The notes beneath the pieces are model-generated. The model was not told the origin of the DNA. It made no database searches and was given only the letters and a program-made list of their open reading frames with translations. This document shows positions 34,500-43,404 of a stretch of 64,000 nt of DNA, in pieces. Both the position numbers and the translations under genes were made by a program. The stretch is taken from positions 186,001-250,000 of the forward strand of contig CAYNHQ010000004.1 of the NCBI GenBank assembly GCA_964397255.1, given 5' to 3'. How positions within the stretch are numbered: position 1 is the first letter of the stretch; every line of letters starts with the position of its first letter. The stretch is from CAYNHQ01 sp964397255. GTDB lineage: Bacteria; Bdellovibrionota_G; JALEGL01; DATDPG01.

Positions 34500-34957
34500 T
34501 TGATTCGCTTCCAAGACCCGCTTCTTCCGCCACTTTTCTCAAGAAGCTCAATGCGATGAATCGACATTCCTCGGTCGAGAGATTTGCACATATCGTATAT
34601 GGTGAGGGCCGCCGCCGCGGCGGCGGTGAGCGCCTCCATCTCCACGCCGGTTTTCCACGTGACTTCGGCCGACGTACGAATTTCAATTTCAGAAGGAACC
34701 TCCCGAATTTGAAATTCCACATCAAGGCATTCCAGCGGAAGGGGATGGCAGAGAGGGAGAATCCGGGACGTTTCTTTCGCCGCTTGAATCGCTGCCACCT
34801 TCGCCACAGCCAACACATCGCCTTTGGGGACGGTTCCATTCTGAATCGCGGCCAATGTCTTCTTCGATAGAGAAACGATGGCATGCGCAGAGGCCCGTCG
34901 AAGAGTCGCCTCTTTCGGACCGACATTGATCATCCGAACTTCTCCCGCGCGCTTCAC
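34496..34957 (-). CDS. moaC: Cyclic pyranopterin monophosphate synthase
   Basis: MoaC converts the GTP-derived 3',8-cyclo intermediate to cPMP, the first stable pterin of molybdenum cofactor synthesis. The core is clear: MINVGPKEATLRRASA, GDVLAVAKVAAIQAAKETS-LPLCHPLPL (the catalytic His region) and KTGVEMEALTAAAAAALTIYDM with CKSLDRGM. The start is uncertain; I use the GTG at 34957 (153 aa), and a TTG at 34963 is equally possible. No other molybdopterin genes are in the window. Its stop overlaps the next gene. Confidence 0.93.
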   Translation of the reverse strand: MKRAGEVRMINVGPKEATLRRASAHAIVSLSKKTLAAIQNGTVPKGDVLAVAKVAAIQAAKETSRILPLCHPLPLECLDVEFQIREVPSEIEIRTSAEVTWKTGVEMEALTAAAAAALTIYDMCKSLDRGMSIHRIELLEKSGGRSGSWKRIK

Positions 34958-34997
34958 GCCCAAGAGGTTACCTGACTTCTTTCGAATGAGAAGAGGG

Positions 34998-36107
34998 CTA
35001 TCCTCGGGGCGGAGTGGAGGTCGCTGTCGAGGTCGTTTGAGTTTTATCGTCGTTGAAATCGAAAAACGTGTAACTGGTTCCTCTCGGACATTTTCCGCTC
35101 TGATTATCCAGGCCAAGCGCAATGCACACGGCGCTGGATTCATCCAGCGGCTTCACATTGGCAACCTCATAGTTTGAATAATCGAGCAGTTTGAAATTTG
35201 GATTGCGGAACGCGATTGTGAATTTGCGTATCTCGTTCGGTTGATTGCTCGGGCGATAGGGCGCCGTGACCACATACGTGTCATAGGGCTCGGAGATGTT
35301 ATTTTTGTAGGGTCCGTCTTCTTCCACCGCGAGTCTGGATGCCAACCGAACGATTGAATGAATGGCCACACCGCTTGGGCAGTCTCGATCATCGTTATTT
35401 CTTGACCCTCCGCCCACCTCACCCGTGACATCGCAGACGATTGTATTTTCCTGTACGTCTCTGGGAGAAACTGCGGAATCAAATTTGAGGACGACCAAAT
35501 CCTGACTCGACAAAGGTTCTCCCGATTTTCTGGGTAGGTACATATGAGCCACAGGCTTTTCAGCGAATTCGAATGCCGAATCCGGATCGACTTGATAAAA
35601 GCTGTCCTGCGCGGGAGCTATTTTGAGTTTTTCTCGTTTCTTATTGTCGCTTCTTTCGAATTCGAGCGGCAACCGACTCAGCGTGATCGAAGATCCCCGT
35701 TCAAGCGGAGAGGCGCCGCCCTTCTTGGGAATCGGAAGGATGTATGCGCGTGTAATGCATCCACCTCCCTCATTCACCGAGGGCAGAGTAATTTTTCGCT
35801 GAACAAAGATGTCAATCGCCTCGCCCGAAGATTGCACACCGGGCGTGGGTGTGACCGTAGGCGTGGCGGAAGGTTCCCCATTCGCGGAGCCAGATCCTGA
35901 ATCATTGCCCATGGCAAACGCAGGATCCTTTTTAAGTGTGTACCCGTGTTGAATTTTTGACTCTGAAATGCACATTGCGCTCGAGATTTCATCCGTGAGC
36001 ACCACATTGGTCGGAACTCGGTTAGATTTGCAGGAGGATATAACCGCAAAGAGCAGAAATAGTGCGCTCACCTGGCGGAATTTGGAGTCGCTGAACCACA
36101 TAGTCAT
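34998..36107 (-). CDS. Lipoprotein of unknown function
   Basis: The 369-aa product has a lipoprotein signal, SALFLLFAVISSCKSN, with lipobox ISSC. A Gly/Ser/Thr/Pro linker (about 68-93, SGSGSANGEPSATPTVTPTP) precedes a beta-rich domain with several cysteines (GGGCITRAYI, TIVCDVTGEV, RDCPSG, AVCIALG, GKCPRG). The protein ends in a Thr/Ser-rich tail. No family is recognised. It stands directly upstream of moaC (stop at 34998) but has no evident link to it. Confidence 0.72.
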   Translation of the reverse strand: MTMWFSDSKFRQVSALFLLFAVISSCKSNRVPTNVVLTDEISSAMCISESKIQHGYTLKKDPAFAMGNDSGSGSANGEPSATPTVTPTPGVQSSGEAIDIFVQRKITLPSVNEGGGCITRAYILPIPKKGGASPLERGSSITLSRLPLEFERSDNKKREKLKIAPAQDSFYQVDPDSAFEFAEKPVAHMYLPRKSGEPLSSQDLVVLKFDSAVSPRDVQENTIVCDVTGEVGGGSRNNDDRDCPSGVAIHSIVRLASRLAVEEDGPYKNNISEPYDTYVVTAPYRPSNQPNEIRKFTIAFRNPNFKLLDYSNYEVANVKPLDESSAVCIALGLDNQSGKCPRGTSYTFFDFNDDKTQTTSTATSTPPRG

Positions 36108-36210
36108 CTATGTATTGGCAAGGAATATGCCTTAGAGATAGCTTTGATTTCAACATGTTATAAGCGAAATGGGCTCGTAAAAGTGGGGTGTGAATTCCCA
36201 CTGAGCTGAA

Positions 36211-36441
36211 TTATTCCACTATCTCAAGAACATAGCGGCGGTTTTGCTTGCCACCAACGGCATCAAGAATGGTCCGTACTGCGTTCGCGTTTGCCCCCCG
36301 CTTCCCGATCACTTTGCCGACATCGTCCTTCGAAACCCTTAATTTAAGTACGCAAGTATACGAACCGAGCGATTCTTCGACCACCACATCTTCCGGACGA
36401 TCCACCAATGCCTTCGCGATCTGCTCAATTAGTTCCTTCAT
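36211..36441 (-). CDS. khpA: KH-domain RNA-binding protein KhpA
   Basis: This 76-aa protein begins MKELIEQIAKALVDRPEDV and contains the KH loop GKVIGKRGANANAVRTIL, which is the YlqC/KhpA pattern. KhpA binds RNA, in some bacteria as a dimer with KhpB, and acts in post-transcriptional regulation and division. I chose the ATG at 36441 behind GGAG rather than one four codons upstream. It usually sits in the rpsP-rimM-trmD operon; here it stands alone. Confidence 0.93.
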   Translation of the reverse strand: MKELIEQIAKALVDRPEDVVVEESLGSYTCVLKLRVSKDDVGKVIGKRGANANAVRTILDAVGGKQNRRYVLEIVE

Positions 36442-36573
36442 GGCCCGCTCCAATGCTGCTGGGTTCTTCTTTTTTTACGTACCATCCGCGCAAATTCAGA
36501 AGGAATCAAGGGAAGAATGAAGGAAGTGGGCCTGCGGAGAAGAGTTGGTTTTTGGTGTTTCGGCGAGAGCGAA

Positions 36574-37833
36574 TTAGTCAGTTTTTTCGGCTATAACGGC
36601 CGTTGCGGCGCAGCCGCTAAGGACATTTACGCAAGTGAGAATCGGATCTGTAAAAGGATCGATCGCAAGAAACAAAATGTGAGCAATTTCCATCGGGAGC
36701 CGAAGTGGATCGAGTACGATCGACAAAACGGAGAGCGCTGCCGCAGCCGGTACTCCGGTAACAGACATTCCGCTCAAAATAGAACCAAAGAGAACGATTA
36801 AATAGCCTTGTAAATTTAGATGAAGGCCATAGAGCTGTGTCATGAACATGCTTCCGAGTGAAAAATAAAGCACACTTCCCTGCGGATTCAAACTCACGCC
36901 GATTGGAACGACCAGTTTTGAGAGATTCGGCTGAATCTTCAGTTTGTCCTCCAGCGCTACGATCGAAACGGGAACTGTGGCAAAGCTCGAAGAGGTTCCC
37001 AATGCCACCACAATCGGTTCTTTAAGCGCAGAGAGAGTTGCGCGTATTGATTTTCGCGTGGCTCGAGAAATAATTAAAATGTAGGAGATCAAGAGAATGC
37101 TCGAGCCGATATAAACACAAAGAAGAAGTCTTCCCATTGCGAAGAAAATCCCAAGTCCTGTTCGGGAGACCTGCATGGTGAACATGCAAAAAAGGCCGAA
37201 GGGCAGTCCATACATGACCCAGCCGATCATTTTTAATAACGCATCGAACAGTGACTCAATCACTCTCAGTGTGGTTTCACTGGAAGTGGTTCGGAGGAGC
37301 CCTAAAGCCATGCCGAGCAAGATGCAAAAGAAGATAACCGGCAAATTTTTCCCCTGCGTGGCAGCCTCGAAAGGATTTATGGGGATCATCATTCGCACGA
37401 ACCCGAGCATGCTTGGAGGTTCACTGGAGGCGATCGAAGAATTTCTAGATTCCTGCTCGGCAAGAATATTTCCAACTGCATTTTGGGAGGAATCCTTGAG
37501 TGCTCCGCCTGGATTTCCAACCATGCCTGTAATCATCCCTAGAAGCGTGGCTAAGAAAATGCCGAGCGCGAATACGATGATCAGCTTTCTCAAATAGGTC
37601 ATCGCTTCCCCAGAAGAGAAAAGGCGACCCAATCCAGACACGATTGCGGTTATCAAGATGGGCAATACACACATTTGGAGAAGCGCAAGGTAAAGTGCCG
37701 CGAATGTCGCCACTTTCGGGCCCAATGAAGGACGTAAATGCCCGACTAAAATTCCAGCCACAGAACTCAAAACGATCGTTTTCGGACTTACGAGAACTCT
37801 GAGTCTATGATTTTTACTTGCGGCGCCACTCAT
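36574..37833 (-). CDS. Dicarboxylate/amino acid:cation symporter (DAACS, GltP/DctA family)
   Basis: This 419-aa inner-membrane transporter takes up glutamate, aspartate or C4-dicarboxylates with Na+ or H+. The family motifs are present: serine-rich hairpin ALGTSSSFATVPVS (about 276-289), the substrate region PIGVSLNPQGSVLYF, and the second hairpin GMSVTGVPAAAALSVLSIVL with IDPFTDPILTCVNVLSG at the end. Eight helices with two re-entrant loops are expected. The gene overlaps by 20 bp the upstream gene for a periplasmic amino-acid-binding protein, a partner that belongs normally to ABC systems. Confidence 0.93.
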   Translation of the reverse strand: MSGAASKNHRLRVLVSPKTIVLSSVAGILVGHLRPSLGPKVATFAALYLALLQMCVLPILITAIVSGLGRLFSSGEAMTYLRKLIIVFALGIFLATLLGMITGMVGNPGGALKDSSQNAVGNILAEQESRNSSIASSEPPSMLGFVRMMIPINPFEAATQGKNLPVIFFCILLGMALGLLRTTSSETTLRVIESLFDALLKMIGWVMYGLPFGLFCMFTMQVSRTGLGIFFAMGRLLLCVYIGSSILLISYILIISRATRKSIRATLSALKEPIVVALGTSSSFATVPVSIVALEDKLKIQPNLSKLVVPIGVSLNPQGSVLYFSLGSMFMTQLYGLHLNLQGYLIVLFGSILSGMSVTGVPAAAALSVLSIVLDPLRLPMEIAHILFLAIDPFTDPILTCVNVLSGCAATAVIAEKTD

Positions 37834-38632
37834 TTGTCTTCACATACTTTGTCATCCAGCCGCTGAGCGTTCCGTCGTATCGAATCACATCCAAATACGA
37901 ATTTAACCAATGGAGCAGATTCTCATTCTTCCAATTCACCGCCATCGCCTTCGGATCTAACTTGTCTGGCAAGATAATTTTATGAACTTGGATAGCGTAT
38001 TTTGGATTCCGAAATTCCCAATCGCTCACCGTAACGTCCTGGTGTAAGACCGCCGAGAGATTTCCGCGAGCAACATCAACGTACATTTCATCAAAATCTT
38101 TATAGATCTTGAGCTCCGCGTTTGGATAATTGGCTTTTGTGAATTCGGAATAGGCATTCCCGGCCACCACACCCATGGTTACACCTTTGTTGTCTAAGAA
38201 TTCGATGGAATCCGGCCCTCTCCCTCGTTGGGCCTGCGCGATTCGATTCACCAGTAACACTTCGGTGAGCGTGGCATAGGCATTCGTGTATTGAACCCGC
38301 AACGCTCGTCTCGGCGTAATACTTATGCGCGAGATCGCCACGTCGGCCTTGCCTGCTTCGACTTGGTCGAGAAGTTCATCGAAGGTTTTGGCGGTTCGAA
38401 GAAAATTAACTTTCACTCCAATTTTGCTGGCGATGTCGCGTGCCATTTCCACATCCAGACCGATTAACTGACCCGATGAGGTGGTCATAAAAAATGGTGC
38501 ACTGTCCTTTTGGTGCATCGCCACGACGATGGATCCATTCTTTATGATGCGCGCCAGATCAGGCGCACCTTCCATTCCTTGGGCGACAAACGGCAAGATA
38601 AACACGAAAACGAAGAATCGCAGCGAATCCAC
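37814..38632 (-). CDS. Periplasmic amino-acid-binding protein (SBP_bac_3 family)
   Basis: The protein is a type II periplasmic binding protein. It has ARIIKNGSIVVAMHQKDSAPFFM-GQLIGLDVEMARDIASKIG and a mature domain of about 235 residues with YAIQVHKIILPDKL. The start is uncertain: the GTG at 38632 gives a plausible signal peptide, VDSLRFFVFVFILPFVAQG, while the frame is open to 38683. No ABC permease or ATPase follows. Instead its end overlaps the symporter gene by 20 bp, so the two are probably made together; a receptor or donor role for the symporter is an inference. Its 5' end faces ftsY across about 60 bp. Confidence 0.85.
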   Translation of the reverse strand: MDSLRFFVFVFILPFVAQGMEGAPDLARIIKNGSIVVAMHQKDSAPFFMTTSSGQLIGLDVEMARDIASKIGVKVNFLRTAKTFDELLDQVEAGKADVAISRISITPRRALRVQYTNAYATLTEVLLVNRIAQAQRGRGPDSIEFLDNKGVTMGVVAGNAYSEFTKANYPNAELKIYKDFDEMYVDVARGNLSAVLHQDVTVSDWEFRNPKYAIQVHKIILPDKLDPKAMAVNWKNENLLHWLNSYLDVIRYDGTLSGWMTKYVKTNEWRRK

Positions 38633-38695
38633 GAAATGAAAATAATAGCCCAACTCACGATGATGTCCATAACCGGTAGCCAAAAAAAGAGGTGA

Positions 38696-39580
38696 ATGGT
38701 AATGGGGGCGATGCTCAAATTGAAAAAGAAGGAGGGGTGGAAGGAGCGATTTCAGGGTTGGCTCGGAAAATTCCGTACGGGTGCCATTTCGCGCGAAGAA
38801 CTCGAGGCGCTGCTTTTTGAGGCCGATTTATCCGCCGAGGTCGTGGATAAACTTTGCGAAGTCGCCAAACATTATGGAGGGAAAACTGAAGATGAGCTGA
38901 TCCAGGGTCTTCAGCGTGAAATCGTTTCCTTGCTCGGCGAGATGAATCGACCCGCGACACTTCTTCCCACACCGGGGGCCATTCTTTTGGTCGGAGTAAA
39001 CGGCGCCGGGAAAACCACCGTCGCCGGAAGACTTGCATATCAGTTTCACAAAAAAGGATATGAAGTGATTCTCGCGGCGGGGGACACATTTCGCGCCGGA
39101 GCGATTGAGCAACTCAAAAAATGGGGGGAGCGCGCTGACGTTGAAGTGGTCGCACAAAAGGAAGGTGCCGATCCGGCCGCCGTCATTTTTGATGCCTGGC
39201 AAAGATCCGTCGCGCGAAATGCACTTCTGATTGCAGATACCGCCGGGAGACTCCATACGAAGTCACCGCTCATGGAAGAAATCAAAAAAGTCGTTCGAGT
39301 TCTTGGAAAAGATGGGAGAGGAGCACCTCACGAAACATTTCTCGTTCTCGACGCTACGCTTGGCCAAAACTCCATTGCCCAGGCACGTGAATTCCAAAAA
39401 GCCGTTCCATTAACAGGGCTTATTCTTACGAAGATGGACGGCACCGCACGAGGGGGCGCGGCACTCGCCTCTTCGCTGGAACTGAAACTCCCAATCCGTT
39501 ATCTTGGAGTAGGGGAGCAAGCGATAGATCTGGTTCCATTTGATGCGATCCAGTTCGCTCAAGAGCTCCTCAGCGCATGA
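38696..39580 (+). CDS. ftsY: Signal recognition particle receptor FtsY
   Basis: FtsY receives SRP-ribosome complexes at the inner membrane. The 294-aa protein is the NG domain with only a short basic N-terminus and no long acidic A domain. The G motifs are GVNGAGKTTVAGRLA (P-loop), DTFRAGAIEQLK, ADTAGRLHTKSPLMEE and TKMDGTARGGAALA, ending GVGEQAIDLVPFD. The ribosome site is AGAGGTGA. It overlaps the next gene by 4 bp. Confidence 0.96.
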   Translation: MVMGAMLKLKKKEGWKERFQGWLGKFRTGAISREELEALLFEADLSAEVVDKLCEVAKHYGGKTEDELIQGLQREIVSLLGEMNRPATLLPTPGAILLVGVNGAGKTTVAGRLAYQFHKKGYEVILAAGDTFRAGAIEQLKKWGERADVEVVAQKEGADPAAVIFDAWQRSVARNALLIADTAGRLHTKSPLMEEIKKVVRVLGKDGRGAPHETFLVLDATLGQNSIAQAREFQKAVPLTGLILTKMDGTARGGAALASSLELKLPIRYLGVGEQAIDLVPFDAIQFAQELLSA

Positions 39581-41211
39581 CCCATTTTTCCATTGCCTAC
39601 GTTTTTGCGGCTCTTTGCTTCTTTCTCTACGGGCTTCATATGACCGAGGAAGGTTTCCGCCAGGCGGTCGGAGATCAGCTTCGGGCGAAGATAGGTCGGC
39701 TTACGCGCCATCGGCTGGCCGGTTTTTTTCTCGGCATCATCATGGCCATTGTCTTTCAAAGTTCCACAGCAACCACTGTCATGATGGTGGGGCTGGCGAG
39801 CATTGGGCTTCTCAATGTTCGTCAGGCCGCGGCCGTCGTTTTGGGCGCTGATGTGGGAACGACACTATTGGTAGTTTTGCTCGCATCGATTGTTCGATTC
39901 GATGCCACGATTCTGTCTTTCTCGATTTTGGTTTCCGGTTTCGTGGCCACCTTTCTTTTGCGTCAGGGGCGCAGACAATTTTTTGCTGAGGCCCTTCTCG
40001 GTTTTGGTTTCATTTTTTATGGATTGACGCTCATGGGAACTTCCGCGACTCCTCTTCGGGAATCTCCTTTGTCTCACGAAGTGATCGCCGCCATTGCGGG
40101 AAATCATGCGGCGGCTCTATTTCTTGCGGCTCTTTTCACGGGGCTGGTTCAAAGCAGCGCAGCCATTGTCGGTATTCTCCTCTCTTTTGCCGCCGCCGGC
40201 CTTCTTACTGCCACAGATGCGGTTCCGTTTGTTCTCGGAGCGAATCTAGGGGGAACCGTGGGCCCTCTCCTAGCTGGTTTTCGTGCGCAAACGGAAGGAA
40301 AGCGTTTGGCGCTACTTCATGTCATGACGAAGTCCCTCGTCATCTTTGCGCTGCTTCCTTTCGCGGATGTCATCGGGGAGTGGGCCACCGAACAAATTTC
40401 CGTTCCTTCGTATCAAGTGGCGGCGATTCACATATTTTTTAACGTTATCTTGGCTGTTGTTTTTCTACCTATTGTTCCGCTTCTCTCCCGTTGGATGTCG
40501 ACATTGGTTCGCCCGCGTGTAGGCGAATCAGAATTTGGGCCCAAATATTTGGACGAGCATGCGTTGGAGTCCCCGACATTGGCCTTCGCAAATGTGACAC
40601 GTGAAATTCTCCGAATGGCCGAAATCACGCAGGAGATGTGCGCTCTGGCGTTGGCTCCCTTCGAAGAACAGGACCGTGAGACGATGAATCGCCTCGAAGA
40701 GATGGATGATCAAGTGGATCGCCTCGACAAGGGGATTAAATTCTACTTGGCCAAAGTCGCGCAAACAAAACTCACCGATGAACAAGCGCAACGCGAGTTG
40801 GAACTGCTCATGCTTACACACGACCTCGAATCGGTGGGCGATGTGGTCTCCAAGGATTTGATGGCTCTGGCGGAAAAACGACGACGAAAAGGAGTATCGT
40901 TTTCCACCGTAGGGCGGGAAGAAATTCATGAGTTTCACCGCCAAGTGATGGAAAATTTTCAGTTGGCGGTGACTTCGTTTGCGACCGGCAATATCGAGAT
41001 CGGACAAAAGGTCATGAGGCACAAAAAGCAAATCGCCCAATTGGAGCAGGAACTCAGCCAAAAACACCTTTTTCGCCTTCATCAGGGATACAAAGAGTCC
41101 ATTGAAACCTCGTCGATCCATTTAGATATATTGAGCAATCTTCGCCGAATCAATTCGATCATTTGCAAGATGGCCTACCCTGTCTTGGACCGTCGTGGAG
41201 CCCACTCCTAG
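39577..41211 (+). CDS. Na+/phosphate cotransporter family protein with PhoU-like C-terminus
   Basis: The 544-aa protein has two Na/Pi cotransporter repeats. FQSSTATTVMMVGLASIGLL (about 62-81) and VQSSAAIVGILLSFAAAGLL (about 188-207) are the paired QSS motifs of the NptA/YjbB family. VLGADVGTTLLVV and VLGANLGGTVGPLL are the paired substrate loops. The C-terminal part (about 330-540) is a helical PhoU-like domain with LEEMDDQVDRLDKGIKF and LTHDLESVGDVVSKDLMAL. It should export or import phosphate in the inner membrane and is coupled to ftsY by overlap. Confidence 0.93.
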   Translation: MTHFSIAYVFAALCFFLYGLHMTEEGFRQAVGDQLRAKIGRLTRHRLAGFFLGIIMAIVFQSSTATTVMMVGLASIGLLNVRQAAAVVLGADVGTTLLVVLLASIVRFDATILSFSILVSGFVATFLLRQGRRQFFAEALLGFGFIFYGLTLMGTSATPLRESPLSHEVIAAIAGNHAAALFLAALFTGLVQSSAAIVGILLSFAAAGLLTATDAVPFVLGANLGGTVGPLLAGFRAQTEGKRLALLHVMTKSLVIFALLPFADVIGEWATEQISVPSYQVAAIHIFFNVILAVVFLPIVPLLSRWMSTLVRPRVGESEFGPKYLDEHALESPTLAFANVTREILRMAEITQEMCALALAPFEEQDRETMNRLEEMDDQVDRLDKGIKFYLAKVAQTKLTDEQAQRELELLMLTHDLESVGDVVSKDLMALAEKRRRKGVSFSTVGREEIHEFHRQVMENFQLAVTSFATGNIEIGQKVMRHKKQIAQLEQELSQKHLFRLHQGYKESIETSSIHLDILSNLRRINSIICKMAYPVLDRRGAHS

Positions 41212-41265
41212 CCACGGGCATTTCAAACTTGACGGAGCCGACCCATATTAGGTATTCCGGTCGGC

Positions 41266-41538
41266 ATGAGCACGGAAGTAAAGATCCTCGGCAAGGCTTA
41301 TACGGTTCGGAGCGGTTTTGACGATTCATTTGCCAATGAGTCAGCCGATTTGGTGAATTCGAAAATGCGCGAGCTGATTGGAAAGGCGGGTTCTCTTTCG
41401 ACGGAGAAAATTGCAATATTGACGGCCATGAATCTTGCGGGCGAATTGCTGCAAGAGCGGCGGCAAGCGGCCCGAATTCGAGACACCATTCAGAAGCGTG
41501 GCAACCGCATTCTCAAGCTCGTCGACGCACAGCTTTAA
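41266..41538 (+). CDS. zapA: Cell division protein ZapA
   Basis: This 90-aa protein matches ZapA: VKILGKAYTVRSGFDDSFANESADLVNSKM at the N-terminus and a long helix with KIAILTAMNLAGELLQER. ZapA binds FtsZ and bundles filaments at the Z-ring. The next gene starts 86 bp downstream; that gap is too short for the 6S RNA gene often found after zapA. Confidence 0.93.
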   Translation: MSTEVKILGKAYTVRSGFDDSFANESADLVNSKMRELIGKAGSLSTEKIAILTAMNLAGELLQERRQAARIRDTIQKRGNRILKLVDAQL

Positions 41539-41624
41539 TTTCTTTCCACTTGTTGATTGATCCCCATTGAGCCGCATGATGCACGTGTGGATTAGGTGGT
41601 AATAGAACAGGAAATGTTTCAAGT

Positions 41625-42425
41625 ATGAATATTCTTTTAATTGGAGATGTATTTGGAAAGCCGGGACGACGGGCCATTATGGAGAGCCTTCCCGCGCTCA
41701 TCAAAAATGAGGCCCTCGATTTCGTGATCGCTAACGGGGAAAATCTCGCGGGAGGGAAGGGGATGACTCCGGACAAATGTGAAGAATTGTTTGCCGCCGG
41801 TGTCGACATCATTACCAGTGGCAATCACGTTCGAGACCAAAAAGAGATCGATCCGGCTCTCGACTCCGACTCCCGTCTTCTTCGCCCGCTCAATTACCCG
41901 CCCCATAGCATGCCGGGAAGGGGATGGATCGTGCGCGCGGCAAAAAATGGTGTGGAAGTGGGAGTGATCAATGCCATTGGCCGGGTTCATATGGGCGAAA
42001 TTCCCTCGCCATTTGAGATTACACTGGGCGCGGTGACCGAGTGCCGAAAAACGACATCGATTATCATTGTCGACTTTCATGCCGAAGCGACGTCAGAAAA
42101 GCGGGCATTGGGGTGGTATCTCAATGGAAAAGTTTCAGCGGTCTTGGGAACGCACACGCATGTTCAAACCGCTGACGAGGAAATTCTATCGGAGGGTACG
42201 GCCTATATCAGCGATGTGGGAATGACGGGCCCCTATGATTCCGTCATCGGTCTTCGAAAAGACCTGGCGCTGGAGCGTTTTGTTCTGGGCATTAAGGGGA
42301 AATTTGATGTCGGGAAAAATGACGTTCGTTTTTGCGGAGCTATTGTGGACGTGGATTCAAAAACAGGTCGCGCCCGGTCCATCCGGCGTGTCCGCCAAGA
42401 TCTCGGCACGCTAGCCCCAGGTTAA
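41625..42425 (+). CDS. ymdB: YmdB-family metallophosphoesterase (TIGR00282)
   Basis: This 266-aa protein is a 2',3'-cyclic nucleotide phosphodiesterase-like enzyme of the Bacillus YmdB type. Seen are the metal ligands NILLIGDVFGKPGRRAIMESL, IANGENLAGGKGM, ITSGNHVRDQKEI and VDFHAEATSEKRALGW-GTHTHVQTADEEI. YmdB affects biofilm and global gene expression in Bacillus; the role here is unknown. It lies 86 bp after zapA and converges with tag, with a 4-bp overlap. Confidence 0.93.
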   Translation: MNILLIGDVFGKPGRRAIMESLPALIKNEALDFVIANGENLAGGKGMTPDKCEELFAAGVDIITSGNHVRDQKEIDPALDSDSRLLRPLNYPPHSMPGRGWIVRAAKNGVEVGVINAIGRVHMGEIPSPFEITLGAVTECRKTTSIIIVDFHAEATSEKRALGWYLNGKVSAVLGTHTHVQTADEEILSEGTAYISDVGMTGPYDSVIGLRKDLALERFVLGIKGKFDVGKNDVRFCGAIVDVDSKTGRARSIRRVRQDLGTLAPG

Positions 42426-42982
42426 CTAGGACGATATCGGAAACAGTCGGTGGTATGGTCGGCGACAAGTCCGCAGGCCTGCATGAAGGCGTAACAAATC
42501 GTTGAACCGACAAAATTAAAACCTCTCTTTTTTAAATCTCTGCTCATGGCGTCCGATTCTCGGGTTCGAGGAGGAACTTCCTTGAGGGAGCGGGGAGAAT
42601 TTCGGATCGGTTTTCCAGCTACGAATTGCCAAATATAACGATCAAAACTTCCAAATTCCTTCTGCACATCGAGAAACGCCCTAGCATTTTCAATTGTCGA
42701 ACGAATCTTGAGCCGATTCCGAACAATCCCTTCATTTCGCAAGAGATCTTTTTCTTTCTTCGATGTGTAGCGCGAAATTTTTTTTGGATCGAATCCGTTA
42801 AACGCTCGGCGATAGTTTTCTCGCTTGCGGAGAATCGTAATCCAAGAGAGTCCCGCCTGCGCACCCTCGAGCGTGATGAATTCAAAGAGCGTTCGATCGT
42901 CGTGCACGGGTCTTCCCCACTCGTCGTCGTGGTATGCGATATAGAGGGGGTCGCTGCCCGACCATGCGCAGCGATTTTTCAT
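42422..42982 (-). CDS. tag: DNA-3-methyladenine glycosylase I
   Basis: Tag removes 3-methyladenine from alkylated DNA. The 186-aa protein begins NRCAWSGSDPLYIAYHDDEWGRP, with GAQAGLSWITILRKRENYRRAF and the C-terminal VADHTTDCFRY. The zinc ligands are Cys near the N-terminus and His/Cys near the end, as in E. coli Tag. It overlaps the upstream lipoprotein gene by 4 bp. Confidence 0.96.
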   Translation of the reverse strand: MKNRCAWSGSDPLYIAYHDDEWGRPVHDDRTLFEFITLEGAQAGLSWITILRKRENYRRAFNGFDPKKISRYTSKKEKDLLRNEGIVRNRLKIRSTIENARAFLDVQKEFGSFDRYIWQFVAGKPIRNSPRSLKEVPPRTRESDAMSRDLKKRGFNFVGSTICYAFMQACGLVADHTTDCFRYRPS

Positions 42983-43404
42983 TTCACGAAGGTCGAAAGA
43001 TGTTGAGTGAGGGCCTGCAGAATTTTTCCTTCCAACACGTAGTCAGTGGGGAGTGCTTTCCAATGCTCTCCATCGAAGGTTTGCCGCTGGTTGTAGAGTG
43101 TGAGGAGAGATTTATCGTTTTGCGAAATGATTCTTCCCGATATTCGATTTCGAATCGTTATTCCAAGAGTTTGTTCCGTGATCTGCTTCGTTGAAAAAAA
43201 CCCCTCGGTATCATCCGCCACTTCCAAAGGGAATTTGAAGTCGTTTTCTATGACGGTAATGGTTGCCTTCCAAAGCGTGGTAAAGGGGAAATCAAATATT
43301 TTCGCATTGGGTGGGACCGGAGAGACGGGTGGGGTAGATCCCACACAACCAAATACGGAGAAAAGGAATAGAAAAAACGTTAGCCGGAGATTGGAGTAAG
43401 CCAT
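42979..43404 (-). CDS. Small lipoprotein of unknown function
   Basis: The 141-aa product has a lipoprotein signal, LTFFLFLFSVFGCVGS, with lipobox VFGC. A short Pro-rich linker precedes a domain with LWKATITVIENDFKFPLEVADDTEGFFSTKQI. This fits the 'DUF799/BamC-like' small lipoprotein type, in which a helix and a sheet pattern repeats; I cannot name it surely. It sits between ilvE and tag and overlaps ilvE by 25 bp. Confidence 0.75.
   Translation of the reverse strand: MAYSNLRLTFFLFLFSVFGCVGSTPPVSPVPPNAKIFDFPFTTLWKATITVIENDFKFPLEVADDTEGFFSTKQITEQTLGITIRNRISGRIISQNDKSLLTLYNQRQTFDGEHWKALPTDYVLEGKILQALTQHLSTFVK

Noticed and set aside
41539..41624. Search for 6S RNA after zapA
   Set aside because: The gap is 86 bp, less than half the length of 6S RNA, and shows no long rod-like pairing.
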